From an uncultured Treponema sp. (GTDB lineage: Bacteria; Spirochaetota; Spirochaetia; Treponematales; Treponemataceae), in NCBI GenBank assembly GCA_946535985.1, contig CAMNDY010000007.1, positions 1 to 64,000 on the forward strand: 64,000 nt of DNA. Reading direction: 5' to 3'. The notes below the pieces were generated by a model that was given only the letters and a program-made list of their open reading frames with translations, had not been told where the DNA came from and ran no database searches. Made by a program: the position numbers and the translations under genes. Below, piece by piece: positions 19,975 through 29,104 of the stretch. Numbering within the stretch: position 1 is the stretch's first letter; every line of letters starts with the position of its first letter.

Positions 19975-20150
19975 ATTTATATTATAAATTTATAAATTTA
20001 GTAGTAGTAGTATTAAGTTATGTTGATTATGTGTAAAAGTGACTTATCTCTTTATATTATCACAATTTACAAAGTTTATAAAAAGTGATTTTCAATTCAC
20101 AAGTTATCCACTTTTCCACATCTTTTTTAACATAACTTGATTTATCCACA
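19975..20150. promoter_or_regulatory. oriC: oriC unwinding region: DnaA boxes, DnaA-trio and AT-rich DUE
   Basis: DnaA-box matches TTATCCACT 20104-20112, TTTTCCACA 20112-20120, TTATCCACA 20142-20150; TAGTAGTAGTAGTAT at 19999-20013; AT-rich tract 19975-19998. Confidence 0.8.
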
Positions 20151-20215
20151 ATTATACAACACTTTTTCAACATTTTAAAGAAAATTGTCGTCATTGCGAA
20201 TGCTGGTAATGCAAT

Positions 20216-21634
20216 CTATTTCTTATATTCTTTAATTTCCCTCATCATAATATTTATTTTAGCTTCAAGACTTGAATCAAGCTTTATGCTTTCTGCAATT
20301 TTGTCATAGGCATGCATAATTGTTGAATGATCCTTTCCGCCAAATTCATTTCCAAGTTCGGAGTAAGAAATTTCTGTAAGCTCACGGGCAATATAAATTG
20401 CAACCTGACGAGGGAATACATATTTCTTATCTCGTTTTTTACTCTTAAGATCAGAAATTGAAATTTGATAATTGTCAGCAATAACCTTTTGAATAATGTC
20501 CAGAGAAATATTTTGAGCAGAGTTAGAATTCAAAATATCCTTAAGCTGATTTTTGGCCATTTCCAAAGTTGGTTCCTGCTCGATAATATCTGCATAAGCA
20601 AGAATCTGTTTTAAAGCAGCTTCAAGCTCGCGGACATTTGTTTCAACATTTTTTGCAATGTAATCAATAATTTCTGCATCTAAAGTTTTGCCTGTCATTT
20701 CAAGTTTCTTTTTAAGAATGGCAACACGGGTTTCATAATTTGGAATTGTAATATCAATACACAAGCCGTTTGAAAGTCTGCTTACAAGACGGTCTGTCAT
20801 ATTTTTAATTTCTTTAATTGGACGGTCGCAGGTAAAAACCATTTGAGCCTGTTTTTCGTGAAGGGCATTAAAGGTGTGAAAAAGCTCTTCCTGAATACCT
20901 TTTTTATTATCAAGAAAGTGAATGTCATCAAGCAAAAGAACATCAAGGTTACGAAATTTATTTATGAATTGAGTTGTCTTTTTAGATGTTAAAGAGTTTG
21001 TAAATTCATTTGTAAAGCTTTCTGCAGAACCGTAATAAATCTTAAGTTTGTCGTCTCCGTTGCTGTAAATGTAGTTACCAATTGCCTGCATAAGGTGAGT
21101 TTTTCCAAGGCCGGAACCACCATAAATAAGAATCGGGTTATATAATTTACCGGGATTTTTTGCAACAGCCATAGAAGCTTTATAAGCAAAATTACTGTTG
21201 TCGCCAGGAATGAAAGTATCAAAAGTAAAAGTTTCCAGCAGCAAAGAATGCTTTTTAGCTTTAGGAGTTTCGCCTGCTTCTACCTTATTTTTATTTATAG
21301 CTTCCTGTTTTGTTTCTTTTGCAGGAGCCTGTTTTTCCGGAATATCATCAATTGTTTTTTCTTTATTTTCTTTGTCTACAAGGCATTTTATTTTTAAATT
21401 CTGACCAGTTATTTGTTTAAGTTTCTTCTGCAAAAGATCAAAATATCCTTTGGAAGTAATCATTGTATTCATAAAATCAGACACAACAGACACAGTGATT
21501 GTATCAATTGAGTCCTCAACATATTTCATATTAAACCAGAGAGAAAACTCATCTTCGTTGTTTTTTTCTTTGAATTCTTTTTCAAGTTCCTTCATCGCAT
21601 ACTGGAACGCTTCTTTAAATAACTCTTTTGCCAT
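20216..21634 (-). CDS. dnaA: Chromosomal replication initiator DnaA
   Basis: NPILIYGGSGLGKTHLMQAIGNYI; LLLDDIHFL; GGKDHSTIMHAYDKI. Confidence 0.98.
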   Translation of the reverse strand: MAKELFKEAFQYAMKELEKEFKEKNNEDEFSLWFNMKYVEDSIDTITVSVVSDFMNTMITSKGYFDLLQKKLKQITGQNLKIKCLVDKENKEKTIDDIPEKQAPAKETKQEAINKNKVEAGETPKAKKHSLLLETFTFDTFIPGDNSNFAYKASMAVAKNPGKLYNPILIYGGSGLGKTHLMQAIGNYIYSNGDDKLKIYYGSAESFTNEFTNSLTSKKTTQFINKFRNLDVLLLDDIHFLDNKKGIQEELFHTFNALHEKQAQMVFTCDRPIKEIKNMTDRLVSRLSNGLCIDITIPNYETRVAILKKKLEMTGKTLDAEIIDYIAKNVETNVRELEAALKQILAYADIIEQEPTLEMAKNQLKDILNSNSAQNISLDIIQKVIADNYQISISDLKSKKRDKKYVFPRQVAIYIARELTEISYSELGNEFGGKDHSTIMHAYDKIAESIKLDSSLEAKINIMMREIKEYKK

Positions 21635-21683
21635 GGGTTTATTATCATCTAGTTATGCAATTTCTTCAAGAGAATTTTCTTAT

Positions 21684-21843
21684 TGTTCTAAAAATTCTTT
21701 GTCGGCGGGTCCCAGCGACGGAAAAAAAAGCAAGGTATCCCCCGGCATCCGTGCGACGTCCGGCGTAAACGCGGCCGCCCCACTGCCGGTCCCCCCTTAC
21801 TTTCTTTTTCCTGCGTCCCACTCGCCAAAGAATTTTTAGAACA
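21684..21843. repeat. GC-rich element with perfect 18-bp terminal inverted repeats
   Basis: TGTTCTAAAAATTCTTTG (21684-21701) and CAAAGAATTTTTAGAACA (21826-21843) flank a GC-rich interior. Confidence 0.8.
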
Positions 21844-21913
21844 GGGCAAATCATTGAAAAAATTGCATAATTCAGATAAAATTGAAGAATTACATCAAAT
21901 AAAGGAAACAAAA

Positions 21914-23839
21914 ATGTCGGCAGATTACGGTGCAAGTAACATACAGGTTTTAAAGGGACTCGAAGCAGTTCGCAAACGACCTGGTATGTATATTGGTTCT
22001 ACAGGTCCTCGTGGACTTCATCATCTTGTTTATGAAACAGTAGATAACTCAATTGATGAGGCAATGGCCGGATTCTGTGATACAATTACAGTTGCACTTG
22101 AACGAGATGATATTGTTCGTGTTGTAGATAACGGACGTGGTATTCCTGTTGACATTCACCCTACAGAAAAAATCTCTGCCCTTGAACTGGTTTTGACTCG
22201 CCTTCATGCCGGTGGTAAATTTGATAAGGGTTCTTATAAAGTTTCCGGTGGTTTGCATGGTGTTGGTGTTTCCTGTGTAAACGCTTTGTCTGATTGGATG
22301 GAAGCAACAGTAAAACGCGACGGACACATTTACCAGCAGAAGTACGAACGCGGAGTTCCAAAAACAAAAGTAGAAATTATAGGCGATATTGGTCCGGACG
22401 AGCATGGTACAACAATCCGCTGGAAGGCCGATAAAACAATTTTTACAGAAACCACAACTTACGATTACGATGTTCTTAAAGACCGTCTGCGCGAGCTTGC
22501 CTTTTTGAATTCCGGTGTTGTAATTATTTTCCGCGATGAACGCCTTGAAAATCCCAAGGAAGAAGTGCTTAAGTTTGAAGGCGGTATAAACGAGTTTGTA
22601 AAAGAAATTGACGAAGGAAAAGCTGTTGTTCCTGCCGAACCAATTTACATCAAAGAAGAAAAGGATGATGTAATTACAGAAATTTCCATGCACTATAATT
22701 CAGGCTATTCAGAAAATGTACGCACCTTTGTAAACGACATTAACACACGAGACGGTGGTACTCACCTTGAAGGTTTCCGTTCTGCCGTTCGTTTTGTTTT
22801 GAATAAATTTTTTGAAGCCAACGAAAAGCTCAAGAAAAATTTGGACAAGGAAGAAAAGCTAACTTACGAAGATTTGAGCAGCGGTCTTACTGCAGTAATT
22901 TCTATGAAGGTTCCAGAACCTGAGTTTGAAGGTCAGACAAAGGAAAAACTTGGAAATACAGAAGTCCGCACAATCGTAGATCAGATTGTAAAAGAAAAGC
23001 TCACAATATATTTTGAACAGAATCCTGCTACACTCGAAGCAATTTTGAAGAAGGCCATTGATGAAGCCAAGGCTCGTATTGCAGCCCGCAAGGCAAAAGA
23101 CAATATGCGCAAAAAGACCATGAGTGATGGTTTTGGTTTGCCTGAAAAATTGTCTGACTGTTCAATGAAAAATCCTGAACTTTGCGAAGTATACATAGTC
23201 GAAGGAGACTCTGCCGGTGGTTCTGCAAAGAAAGGCCGCGACCCTAAGACACAGGCAATTCTCCCTCTTTGGGGAAAGATGCTCAACGTAGAAAAAGTTC
23301 GCCCTGAAAAGGTAATGAACAACGATAAACTTGAGCCTGTAATTGCTTCACTTGGTGCCGGCTTTGGAAAAGACTTTAACATTGATAAATTACGCTATCA
23401 TAAAATCATCATCATGGCCGATGCCGATGTCGACGGTTCGCACATCCGTACACTGCTTTTGACTTTCTTCTTCCGCTACATGCCTCAGATTATTGAGCAC
23501 GGTTATGTTTATCTTGCCATGCCTCCACTGTTTAAGGTACAGCTTGGAAAGAAAGATCCTGTTTACTGTTACAGCGATGCAGAACGTGATGCCGCCCTTG
23601 AAGCTCTTGGTGACCAGCGCGATAAAGCCGATGTTCAGCGCTACAAAGGTCTTGGTGAAATGGACGGAAAGCAGCTTTGGGAAACAACTATGGACCCTGC
23701 CCACCGTAAAATGCGCGTAGTTACAATCCCAGATGCCATGGCCGCCGACAGAATCTTCAGCGTATGTATGGGCGAAGAAGTAGAACCTCGCCGCCGCTTC
23801 ATCGAAGAAAATTCCAGCTACGCTAATTTGGATATTTAA
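21914..23839 (+). CDS. gyrB: DNA gyrase subunit B
   Basis: VRKRPGMYIGSTGPRGLHHLVYETVDNSIDEA; VEGDSAGGSAKKGRD. Confidence 0.97.
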   Translation: MSADYGASNIQVLKGLEAVRKRPGMYIGSTGPRGLHHLVYETVDNSIDEAMAGFCDTITVALERDDIVRVVDNGRGIPVDIHPTEKISALELVLTRLHAGGKFDKGSYKVSGGLHGVGVSCVNALSDWMEATVKRDGHIYQQKYERGVPKTKVEIIGDIGPDEHGTTIRWKADKTIFTETTTYDYDVLKDRLRELAFLNSGVVIIFRDERLENPKEEVLKFEGGINEFVKEIDEGKAVVPAEPIYIKEEKDDVITEISMHYNSGYSENVRTFVNDINTRDGGTHLEGFRSAVRFVLNKFFEANEKLKKNLDKEEKLTYEDLSSGLTAVISMKVPEPEFEGQTKEKLGNTEVRTIVDQIVKEKLTIYFEQNPATLEAILKKAIDEAKARIAARKAKDNMRKKTMSDGFGLPEKLSDCSMKNPELCEVYIVEGDSAGGSAKKGRDPKTQAILPLWGKMLNVEKVRPEKVMNNDKLEPVIASLGAGFGKDFNIDKLRYHKIIIMADADVDGSHIRTLLLTFFFRYMPQIIEHGYVYLAMPPLFKVQLGKKDPVYCYSDAERDAALEALGDQRDKADVQRYKGLGEMDGKQLWETTMDPAHRKMRVVTIPDAMAADRIFSVCMGEEVEPRRRFIEENSSYANLDI

Positions 23840-23855
23840 TCCTCGGGGTCAAATA

Positions 23856-24494
23856 ATGCTTTTTAAATCAGAACTCTATTCAATCGAATATGATGAAAAA
23901 AGCAAATCTCTTGTTCAAACTATAAACGAAGCCCTTAATCAAAATTTCAAACGTATTCTGGATTTTTGGGAAATTCAAAAGCTCGAAAACTATGTAGAAA
24001 TCCGGATTTTTTCTGATCTTGAAGAGTGGAAAAAATTTTACGAAAGTTTTGAAAGAGGTCCTTATCAGGATTATATTATTGGCTGTGCTGATGGTTCCAA
24101 AATTTATGTACTTGCTTATGATGAATACAAAAAAACAAATGTGCACAAAAATGATACCGTTGAGGATTTCCAGAAAATTATAGTTCATGAATTTGTTCAC
24201 ATTTGTCAGAATCAGATTTCTACACCTGAATCAACAACTTCTTTTATCATGGGTGAAGGACTTGCTACTTATCTTGCTGACCAGCCTTATAATCATGATA
24301 TAAAAATTGATTATCCTAAAGAAGATATTTTCAATTTTGAAAAATTATTTACACTTACAAATGATTTGTATTCTTTCGCTCAAAAGATTGTCCGAAAAAT
24401 AGCCGAACAGGTTTCACGTGAAAAACTAATAGAATATTCTTTAGATTACACAAAACTGTATAATGATTGGGAAAGCTTAGGATTTTCGGAATAA
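23856..24494 (+). CDS. Putative metallopeptidase-like hypothetical protein
   Basis: IIVHEFVHICQNQIS (HExxH) motif and a downstream GEGLATYLA motif. Confidence 0.55.
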   Translation: MLFKSELYSIEYDEKSKSLVQTINEALNQNFKRILDFWEIQKLENYVEIRIFSDLEEWKKFYESFERGPYQDYIIGCADGSKIYVLAYDEYKKTNVHKNDTVEDFQKIIVHEFVHICQNQISTPESTTSFIMGEGLATYLADQPYNHDIKIDYPKEDIFNFEKLFTLTNDLYSFAQKIVRKIAEQVSREKLIEYSLDYTKLYNDWESLGFSE

Positions 24495-24524
24495 AAATTT
24501 TTCATAAACTAAAGGAGAAATCAT

Positions 24525-25049
24525 ATGTCAAAAATAATTTTACCAACTCTGGAAACCGAACGCCTAATTCTCCGCCCACTTACTATTACCGACCGCGATG
24601 CCATCTTTAAGTGGACCGGTGACCCTCGCGTAAACAAATATATGATTTACCCTTTATACAAAAAAGCAGAAGAAGTTGTTGATTGGGTCAGCACCTTGTA
24701 CGAAGACGAAAAAAAGCTTGATTATGGATTTGTATTAAAAGAGACAGGTCAGCTCATTGGCAGTGGCGGCCTTTATTATCACGACGATATTGATGTATGG
24801 AGTGTAGGCTACAACCTTGCCTACGACTACTGGCACAAGGGCTACACCCCCGAAGCAATCAAACGCATTATAGAATATGCCCAGGAAAAATACGGAGTTC
24901 ATGTAATTGCCGGTACCTTTGCAATAGGAAACGAAGGTTCCCGCCGCGTCATGGAAAAGCTAGGCATGACTTTTTATAAAGACACAGAATACACCAAGCT
25001 CGACGGAAGCGAGACTTTTAAGGCAAAGACTTTTCACAAGGTGTTTTAA
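24525..25049 (+). CDS. GNAT acetyltransferase (RimJ/RimL type)
   Basis: LETERLILRPLTITDRDAIFKW...GNEGSRRVMEKLGM. Confidence 0.88.
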   Translation: MSKIILPTLETERLILRPLTITDRDAIFKWTGDPRVNKYMIYPLYKKAEEVVDWVSTLYEDEKKLDYGFVLKETGQLIGSGGLYYHDDIDVWSVGYNLAYDYWHKGYTPEAIKRIIEYAQEKYGVHVIAGTFAIGNEGSRRVMEKLGMTFYKDTEYTKLDGSETFKAKTFHKVF

Positions 25050-25075
25050 TTTTCAACAATAGAGTTTTTATGTGG

Positions 25076-25357
25076 TCACGCAATAAATAAAAGAGGATCT
25101 GAAACATCTTCCCCTTTTTCATAAATAACATAAGGATCAATGTCTATACAGTTTGTTTTGTCGTAAGTGCCATCTAAAGTCCAGGCAAGAGTTCCATTAA
25201 GTACAGTACAATTGTTTTTATAAAAATCAATATCCTTCAGGCATTCAAAAACGCCTTCTCCAACAAGATGAGAAACATCATATTTTTTTACAGCACCATC
25301 AACAAAGTAGACAATAACTTTATAATTGTCCTGTGGAATTACCTGAACTACTTCCAT
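25076..25357 (-). CDS. DUF2442 domain protein
   Basis: VIPQDNYKVIVYFVDGAVKKYDV...LAWTLDGTYDKTNCIDIDPYVIYE. Confidence 0.75.
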   Translation of the reverse strand: MEVVQVIPQDNYKVIVYFVDGAVKKYDVSHLVGEGVFECLKDIDFYKNNCTVLNGTLAWTLDGTYDKTNCIDIDPYVIYEKGEDVSDPLLFIA

Positions 25358-25366
25358 ATGGAACCT

Positions 25367-25627
25367 CTATTTCAAAGGCATAATTTTTTGAGGAAGCTGT
25401 TTTTGTTTAGCTTTCTCCCAATTTGAATTAAGTTCGTCTTTATGAAGTTCACTCCAAGCAAGAACAAGTTTTAATTTATTTGAAGGTAACGCTCCTTTTA
25501 AAACACAAGAATTGTTTATATCAACCAACGCTTCTGCTTCCCCATATTTTGCATGAAAATGTGGAGGAAGATGATCATCGAAATAAAAACAAATTTCAAT
25601 TCCTTCAAACTCACTTACTATTGGCAT
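25367..25627 (-). CDS. DUF4160 domain protein
   Basis: GIEICFYFDDHLPPHFHAKYGEAEALVDI; start at internal Met preferred. Confidence 0.8.
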   Translation of the reverse strand: MPIVSEFEGIEICFYFDDHLPPHFHAKYGEAEALVDINNSCVLKGALPSNKLKLVLAWSELHKDELNSNWEKAKQKQLPQKIMPLK

Positions 25628-25683
25628 TTGAACCTCTCTTGTTATAATTTTACGAGCAAAGATTAAAATGTGCAAGTTATTAA

Positions 25684-26088
25684 TTATTCAAATTCCCGTA
25701 AAACTTCATTTACATAATTTCGTACATCTGCAGCTATTGCTGATTTTAATTTGGCTGTGTTTTCTTTGTTTTTCTTGAAAGACTCACCTATTGGCATAAA
25801 AAGTTTTACTACGTCTATTTCCAGGGCTTCGGTGATTTGGGAGAGGGTTTTTTCTTCTGGATATGAATGAGCAAGTTCAATACTTTTAATAGTTGCTTCA
25901 GAAAGATTTGATTTTTCTGCTAATTCAAACTGAGTTAATTTTTTCTGTTTACGAATTGTACGAATGTTTTCTGCTACACGCATTCGTATTTCAAAATCCT
26001 GCATATAAAGTATTTTCAAGCAAAATTTTAGAATATTACATAGATACAATATAAATAAAAAGACAAAAAGTATATTTAAGCTATACAA
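25684..26088 (-). CDS. XRE-family helix-turn-helix regulator
   Basis: IRTIRKQKKLTQFELAEKSNLSEATIKSIE. Confidence 0.85.
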   Translation of the reverse strand: MYSLNILFVFLFILYLCNILKFCLKILYMQDFEIRMRVAENIRTIRKQKKLTQFELAEKSNLSEATIKSIELAHSYPEEKTLSQITEALEIDVVKLFMPIGESFKKNKENTAKLKSAIAADVRNYVNEVLREFE

Positions 26089-26151
26089 AAAGGGATATTA
26101 GTTTTATACTATTTTATAAAATGTGTATTTCACATATAAAAGGAGTAGAAT

Positions 26152-26508
26152 ATGAAAACAAAGAAAATTGTTTCCGGAATTATCATAACACTTATGATAA
26201 TTTCTCTGTTTAGTAGTTGTGTTACTTCAACACGAGTTAACATAAATACTGATGTTGATGGAGCTACAGTTTATATTGATGGTCAAGAAGTAGGAACTAC
26301 ACCAACACAAGTATCCTTAAGCAATGCTATATGGGAAAATCCAGATGTAGTTATAAAAAAAGAAGGATACAAAGATCTTCATACAGATTTAAAAAAGGAA
26401 GTAAAAGGAGTTAATCTCGTATGTGGTATTCTTATTTGGTATCCATCACTTTTATGGTGTTATGGTCCTAAAAGTAATCAAAATTATATTTTGATACTTG
26501 AAAATTAA
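26152..26508 (+). CDS. PEGA-domain lipoprotein
   Basis: Lipobox SLFSSC; TDVDGATVYIDGQEVGTTPTQVSLS. Confidence 0.75.
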   Translation: MKTKKIVSGIIITLMIISLFSSCVTSTRVNINTDVDGATVYIDGQEVGTTPTQVSLSNAIWENPDVVIKKEGYKDLHTDLKKEVKGVNLVCGILIWYPSLLWCYGPKSNQNYILILEN

Positions 26509-26882
26509 TGAAAAAAAAATATATTTTTTTAATTCTCATCTTTTGTTCATTTTTTGTTTTTTCTTGTAAACAGCAAATTAAAATAACGGGAGAATGGGAA
26601 AATAATGATAGGGTTCTTAAATTTGATGAATACGGAAATTTTCAAATCAAATATAAGAATCCTACTAAAATAAAATCTATTTCTGGTATTACTGCGATTA
26701 AAAAAAATATTTTAGTTTTGATTTTTGAAGAATACGAAACAACAGATGGTATCCAAGGATTTACAGATACAACCGACTTAGCAGGATATAAGGAAGTTCT
26801 ACAGATATCAATAACAGATGAAGTTTTATATACAAAAATACTTGCTTCAGGAAAAGAATATAAATACCAGAAAATAAAATAA
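26508..26882 (+). CDS. Small lipoprotein, unknown function
   Basis: FFVFSC lipobox; overlaps the previous stop. Confidence 0.6.
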   Translation: MKKKYIFLILIFCSFFVFSCKQQIKITGEWENNDRVLKFDEYGNFQIKYKNPTKIKSISGITAIKKNILVLIFEEYETTDGIQGFTDTTDLAGYKEVLQISITDEVLYTKILASGKEYKYQKIK

Positions 26883-26883
26883 T

Positions 26884-27020
26884 TTCGTGCGTTAGGGATT
26901 GTAGCACCTGCCGTCAGGCAGTCCCGAAGGGATGAGCCGCGGTAGACGGCGAAGTGCGAAAAGCCCGACCTATGTGGTGGTTGAGCCTGTCGAAACCACC
27001 ACATAGGGAACGCCCAAATT
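26884..27020. repeat. Composite structured repeat containing a variant R1 palindrome
   Basis: gcgttaggg...ggaacgccc outer arms; inner CTATGTGGTGGTTGAGCCTGTCGAAACCACCACATAG (26970-27006). Confidence 0.6.
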
Positions 27021-27023
27021 TTT

Positions 27024-27692
27024 TTAAATAATCCCCAGCGGAATCAAAACAGCCAGCAGTACTGCTACACTCGCCCACTCTATGATTAAAAAGCGGGTAC
27101 GTTTTGAGGCAGGCATGTCAGGAACATAATTGCTTGCAAGGAAAAATGGCACGTAGGTTGTGATGAAAACCGGAAGGACGCCCCACCATTTGTAAACCCA
27201 GATAAAAGAATGATTTGAAGTTGCGGCAAGGAAAGATTCAAAGAGGGCAAAGAGCAAAGCCATTTCAAGAGCAACGACTAACTTGCAGCTTATTCCTTTT
27301 TTTCCGTCTTTGGCAAAGTAGCGTTTAGTACGGTCCTGGGGCATCATCTTAAATGAAATAATTCCGGCCAGAGAGAACATCATCGAAAGCTCCCAGCACA
27401 CACCTACAAGCAGAATAAAGGTTGTAGACTCATTACTTACAGACCAAAGCGGATAGCCTGCAAAATGACCAATGATTGCGTTTGCAATTTCGTAGAGCCA
27501 GTGAACGCCATAAAGGGCCAGACCTGCAAAAACTGTTTCATAATTTTTTTTGTGAATCTCTGTCCAGTAAACGTAAAAGACTACTGCCAGAATAAAAATG
27601 AAAGTCCAGTTAAAATTTTCGGTGCTTCGAACACGGATGGCTTGAACCAGTTGTTTGGAAAGCTCAGAGCCGTCTCCCCAGAATTTGAACAT
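27024..27692 (-). CDS. Polytopic membrane protein, unknown function
   Basis: Several TM segments; RBS and MFKFWGDG start. Confidence 0.6.
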   Translation of the reverse strand: MFKFWGDGSELSKQLVQAIRVRSTENFNWTFIFILAVVFYVYWTEIHKKNYETVFAGLALYGVHWLYEIANAIIGHFAGYPLWSVSNESTTFILLVGVCWELSMMFSLAGIISFKMMPQDRTKRYFAKDGKKGISCKLVVALEMALLFALFESFLAATSNHSFIWVYKWWGVLPVFITTYVPFFLASNYVPDMPASKRTRFLIIEWASVAVLLAVLIPLGII

Positions 27693-27738
27693 AATTATTC
27701 CTCCTTTTTTTTTTATTATTTTAGGATAACATGAAAGA

Positions 27739-28524
27739 ATGAATACCGCCATAAAAAATTCACAAGAAATTCTTTTGGCTCTCAAGCAGCAGCTGGCTTT
27801 TGATTTTAATTGCCGCCCTGAGAATTTTGACAAAGAAGAAAATATTATCACCTTACCCGCTTTGAATGAAAAACGCCGGGTCTTTTCTAAAGAGACTTTC
27901 TTTTTGCAGATGGCAACTCTTGGAAACAACGCTGTAATTTCTGCTGATCAGAAAATTCATCCCTGGCTTGCAGAATGGGTTAAGGGTAAAACCGGCTTTT
28001 GGCTTTTTGAGCAGCATAATTATTTTGAACTGAATGACAAGCTTCGCGAGTTTGGATATAAGCTTAATCTTACACATCATATGTTTTTGCCTGTGCCGGA
28101 GCTTGTTGAAGTTGCGCCGGACTTTGAATACAAATTTATTGAAACCGCCCAAATTATGCAGTATTATGGCAGCCCGGAATTTCCCAATGCAATCTGCAGC
28201 GAGTTTAAACCTGAACGCCCGGATGTGTTGGCAGTGCTGGCAATGAACGGAGAAAAGATTATGGGCATGGCAGGATGTTCTGCAGACAGTCCTGAGCTCT
28301 GGCAGATTGGCATTGATGTTTTACCTGAATACCGTAGACGTGGAATAGGAACTGCACTTGTAAAATTGCTTAGAAACGAAACCTTCCGCCGCGGGGCAAT
28401 TCCTTATTACGGTACCAGTCTTTCCAATCTGCGTTCCTGGAAGATAGCACTTGCCTCCGGCTTTAAACCCGCCTGGGTAGAATGTGAAGCAAGCAGAATC
28501 GAAAAGAATGTATTTGAAAAATAA
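27739..28524 (+). CDS. GNAT family N-acetyltransferase
   Basis: IGIDVLPEYRRRGIGTALVKLL. Confidence 0.85.
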   Translation: MNTAIKNSQEILLALKQQLAFDFNCRPENFDKEENIITLPALNEKRRVFSKETFFLQMATLGNNAVISADQKIHPWLAEWVKGKTGFWLFEQHNYFELNDKLREFGYKLNLTHHMFLPVPELVEVAPDFEYKFIETAQIMQYYGSPEFPNAICSEFKPERPDVLAVLAMNGEKIMGMAGCSADSPELWQIGIDVLPEYRRRGIGTALVKLLRNETFRRGAIPYYGTSLSNLRSWKIALASGFKPAWVECEASRIEKNVFEK

Positions 28525-28535
28525 ATTAAAACCGT

Positions 28536-28557
28536 GGTCCCTGAGCCTGTCGAAGGG
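28536..28557. repeat. R1 palindromic repeat
   Basis: GGTCCCTGAGCCTGTCGAAGGG. Confidence 0.85.
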
Positions 28558-28595
28558 CCGCCTTTAGAATACATAAAATTACTTAGGAGTTCCGC

Positions 28596-29000
28596 ATGAA
28601 ATACTTTAGAATCCACACCTCCGACATAGCCTGGCTTACCAAAAAGCCGCGAGGAATTTTTACAACCGTAGGCAAACTTGTAGATGCCAAAACTCTCACA
28701 GAAGAAGACACTGCCGAATACTGGAAGCAGCGCGAATATTTTGAAAAGGTTCTTCCTGTTCCGCCATTTTATGAAAAAGGAAATCCAGACCATGCTGTTA
28801 CCTGGTTTAAGGATACCCCTCAAGGTCAGGACATCTGGAACCAACTTACTTTTTACCGTGAAATGTGTTCCAAGTACGGAGTCAAGCTCTATAAAACCGA
28901 ATGCACTACCCTTCCCGGCCAGGTTATCTACGAAGATGAATTTCAGATTGCAGTTATAAATGAGTCGGAAGAGTTGGATGTAAAGATATCAGAAATATAA
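28596..29000 (+). CDS. Hypothetical protein
   Basis: Intact ORF, plausible start. Confidence 0.55.
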   Translation: MKYFRIHTSDIAWLTKKPRGIFTTVGKLVDAKTLTEEDTAEYWKQREYFEKVLPVPPFYEKGNPDHAVTWFKDTPQGQDIWNQLTFYREMCSKYGVKLYKTECTTLPGQVIYEDEFQIAVINESEELDVKISEI

Positions 29001-29104
29001 AAAATCCTCACAACTACCACTCGTTAGTTACGCCAACCTAAAGACTAAAATCAAAAAATTTTGTATAATAGTATAATTATATAAATTTCATAGGGAAAAC
29101 AAAA

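Noticed and set aside
20189-20217. cgtcattgcgaatgctggtaatgcaatct touching the dnaA stop codon
   Set aside because: Resembles common 'GTCATTGCGA...GCAATCT' bacterial repeats, but it is a single degenerate copy here.
21666-21935. Minus-strand 89-aa ORF over the GC-rich TIR element
   Set aside because: No convincing RBS and it spans the gyrB start; best explained by the repeat-like element.
24410-24425. parS-like GGTTTCACGTGAAAAA inside CDS 23856-24494
   Set aside because: Matches most of the core but lacks the right half ending; a single imperfect copy in coding sequence is weak evidence.
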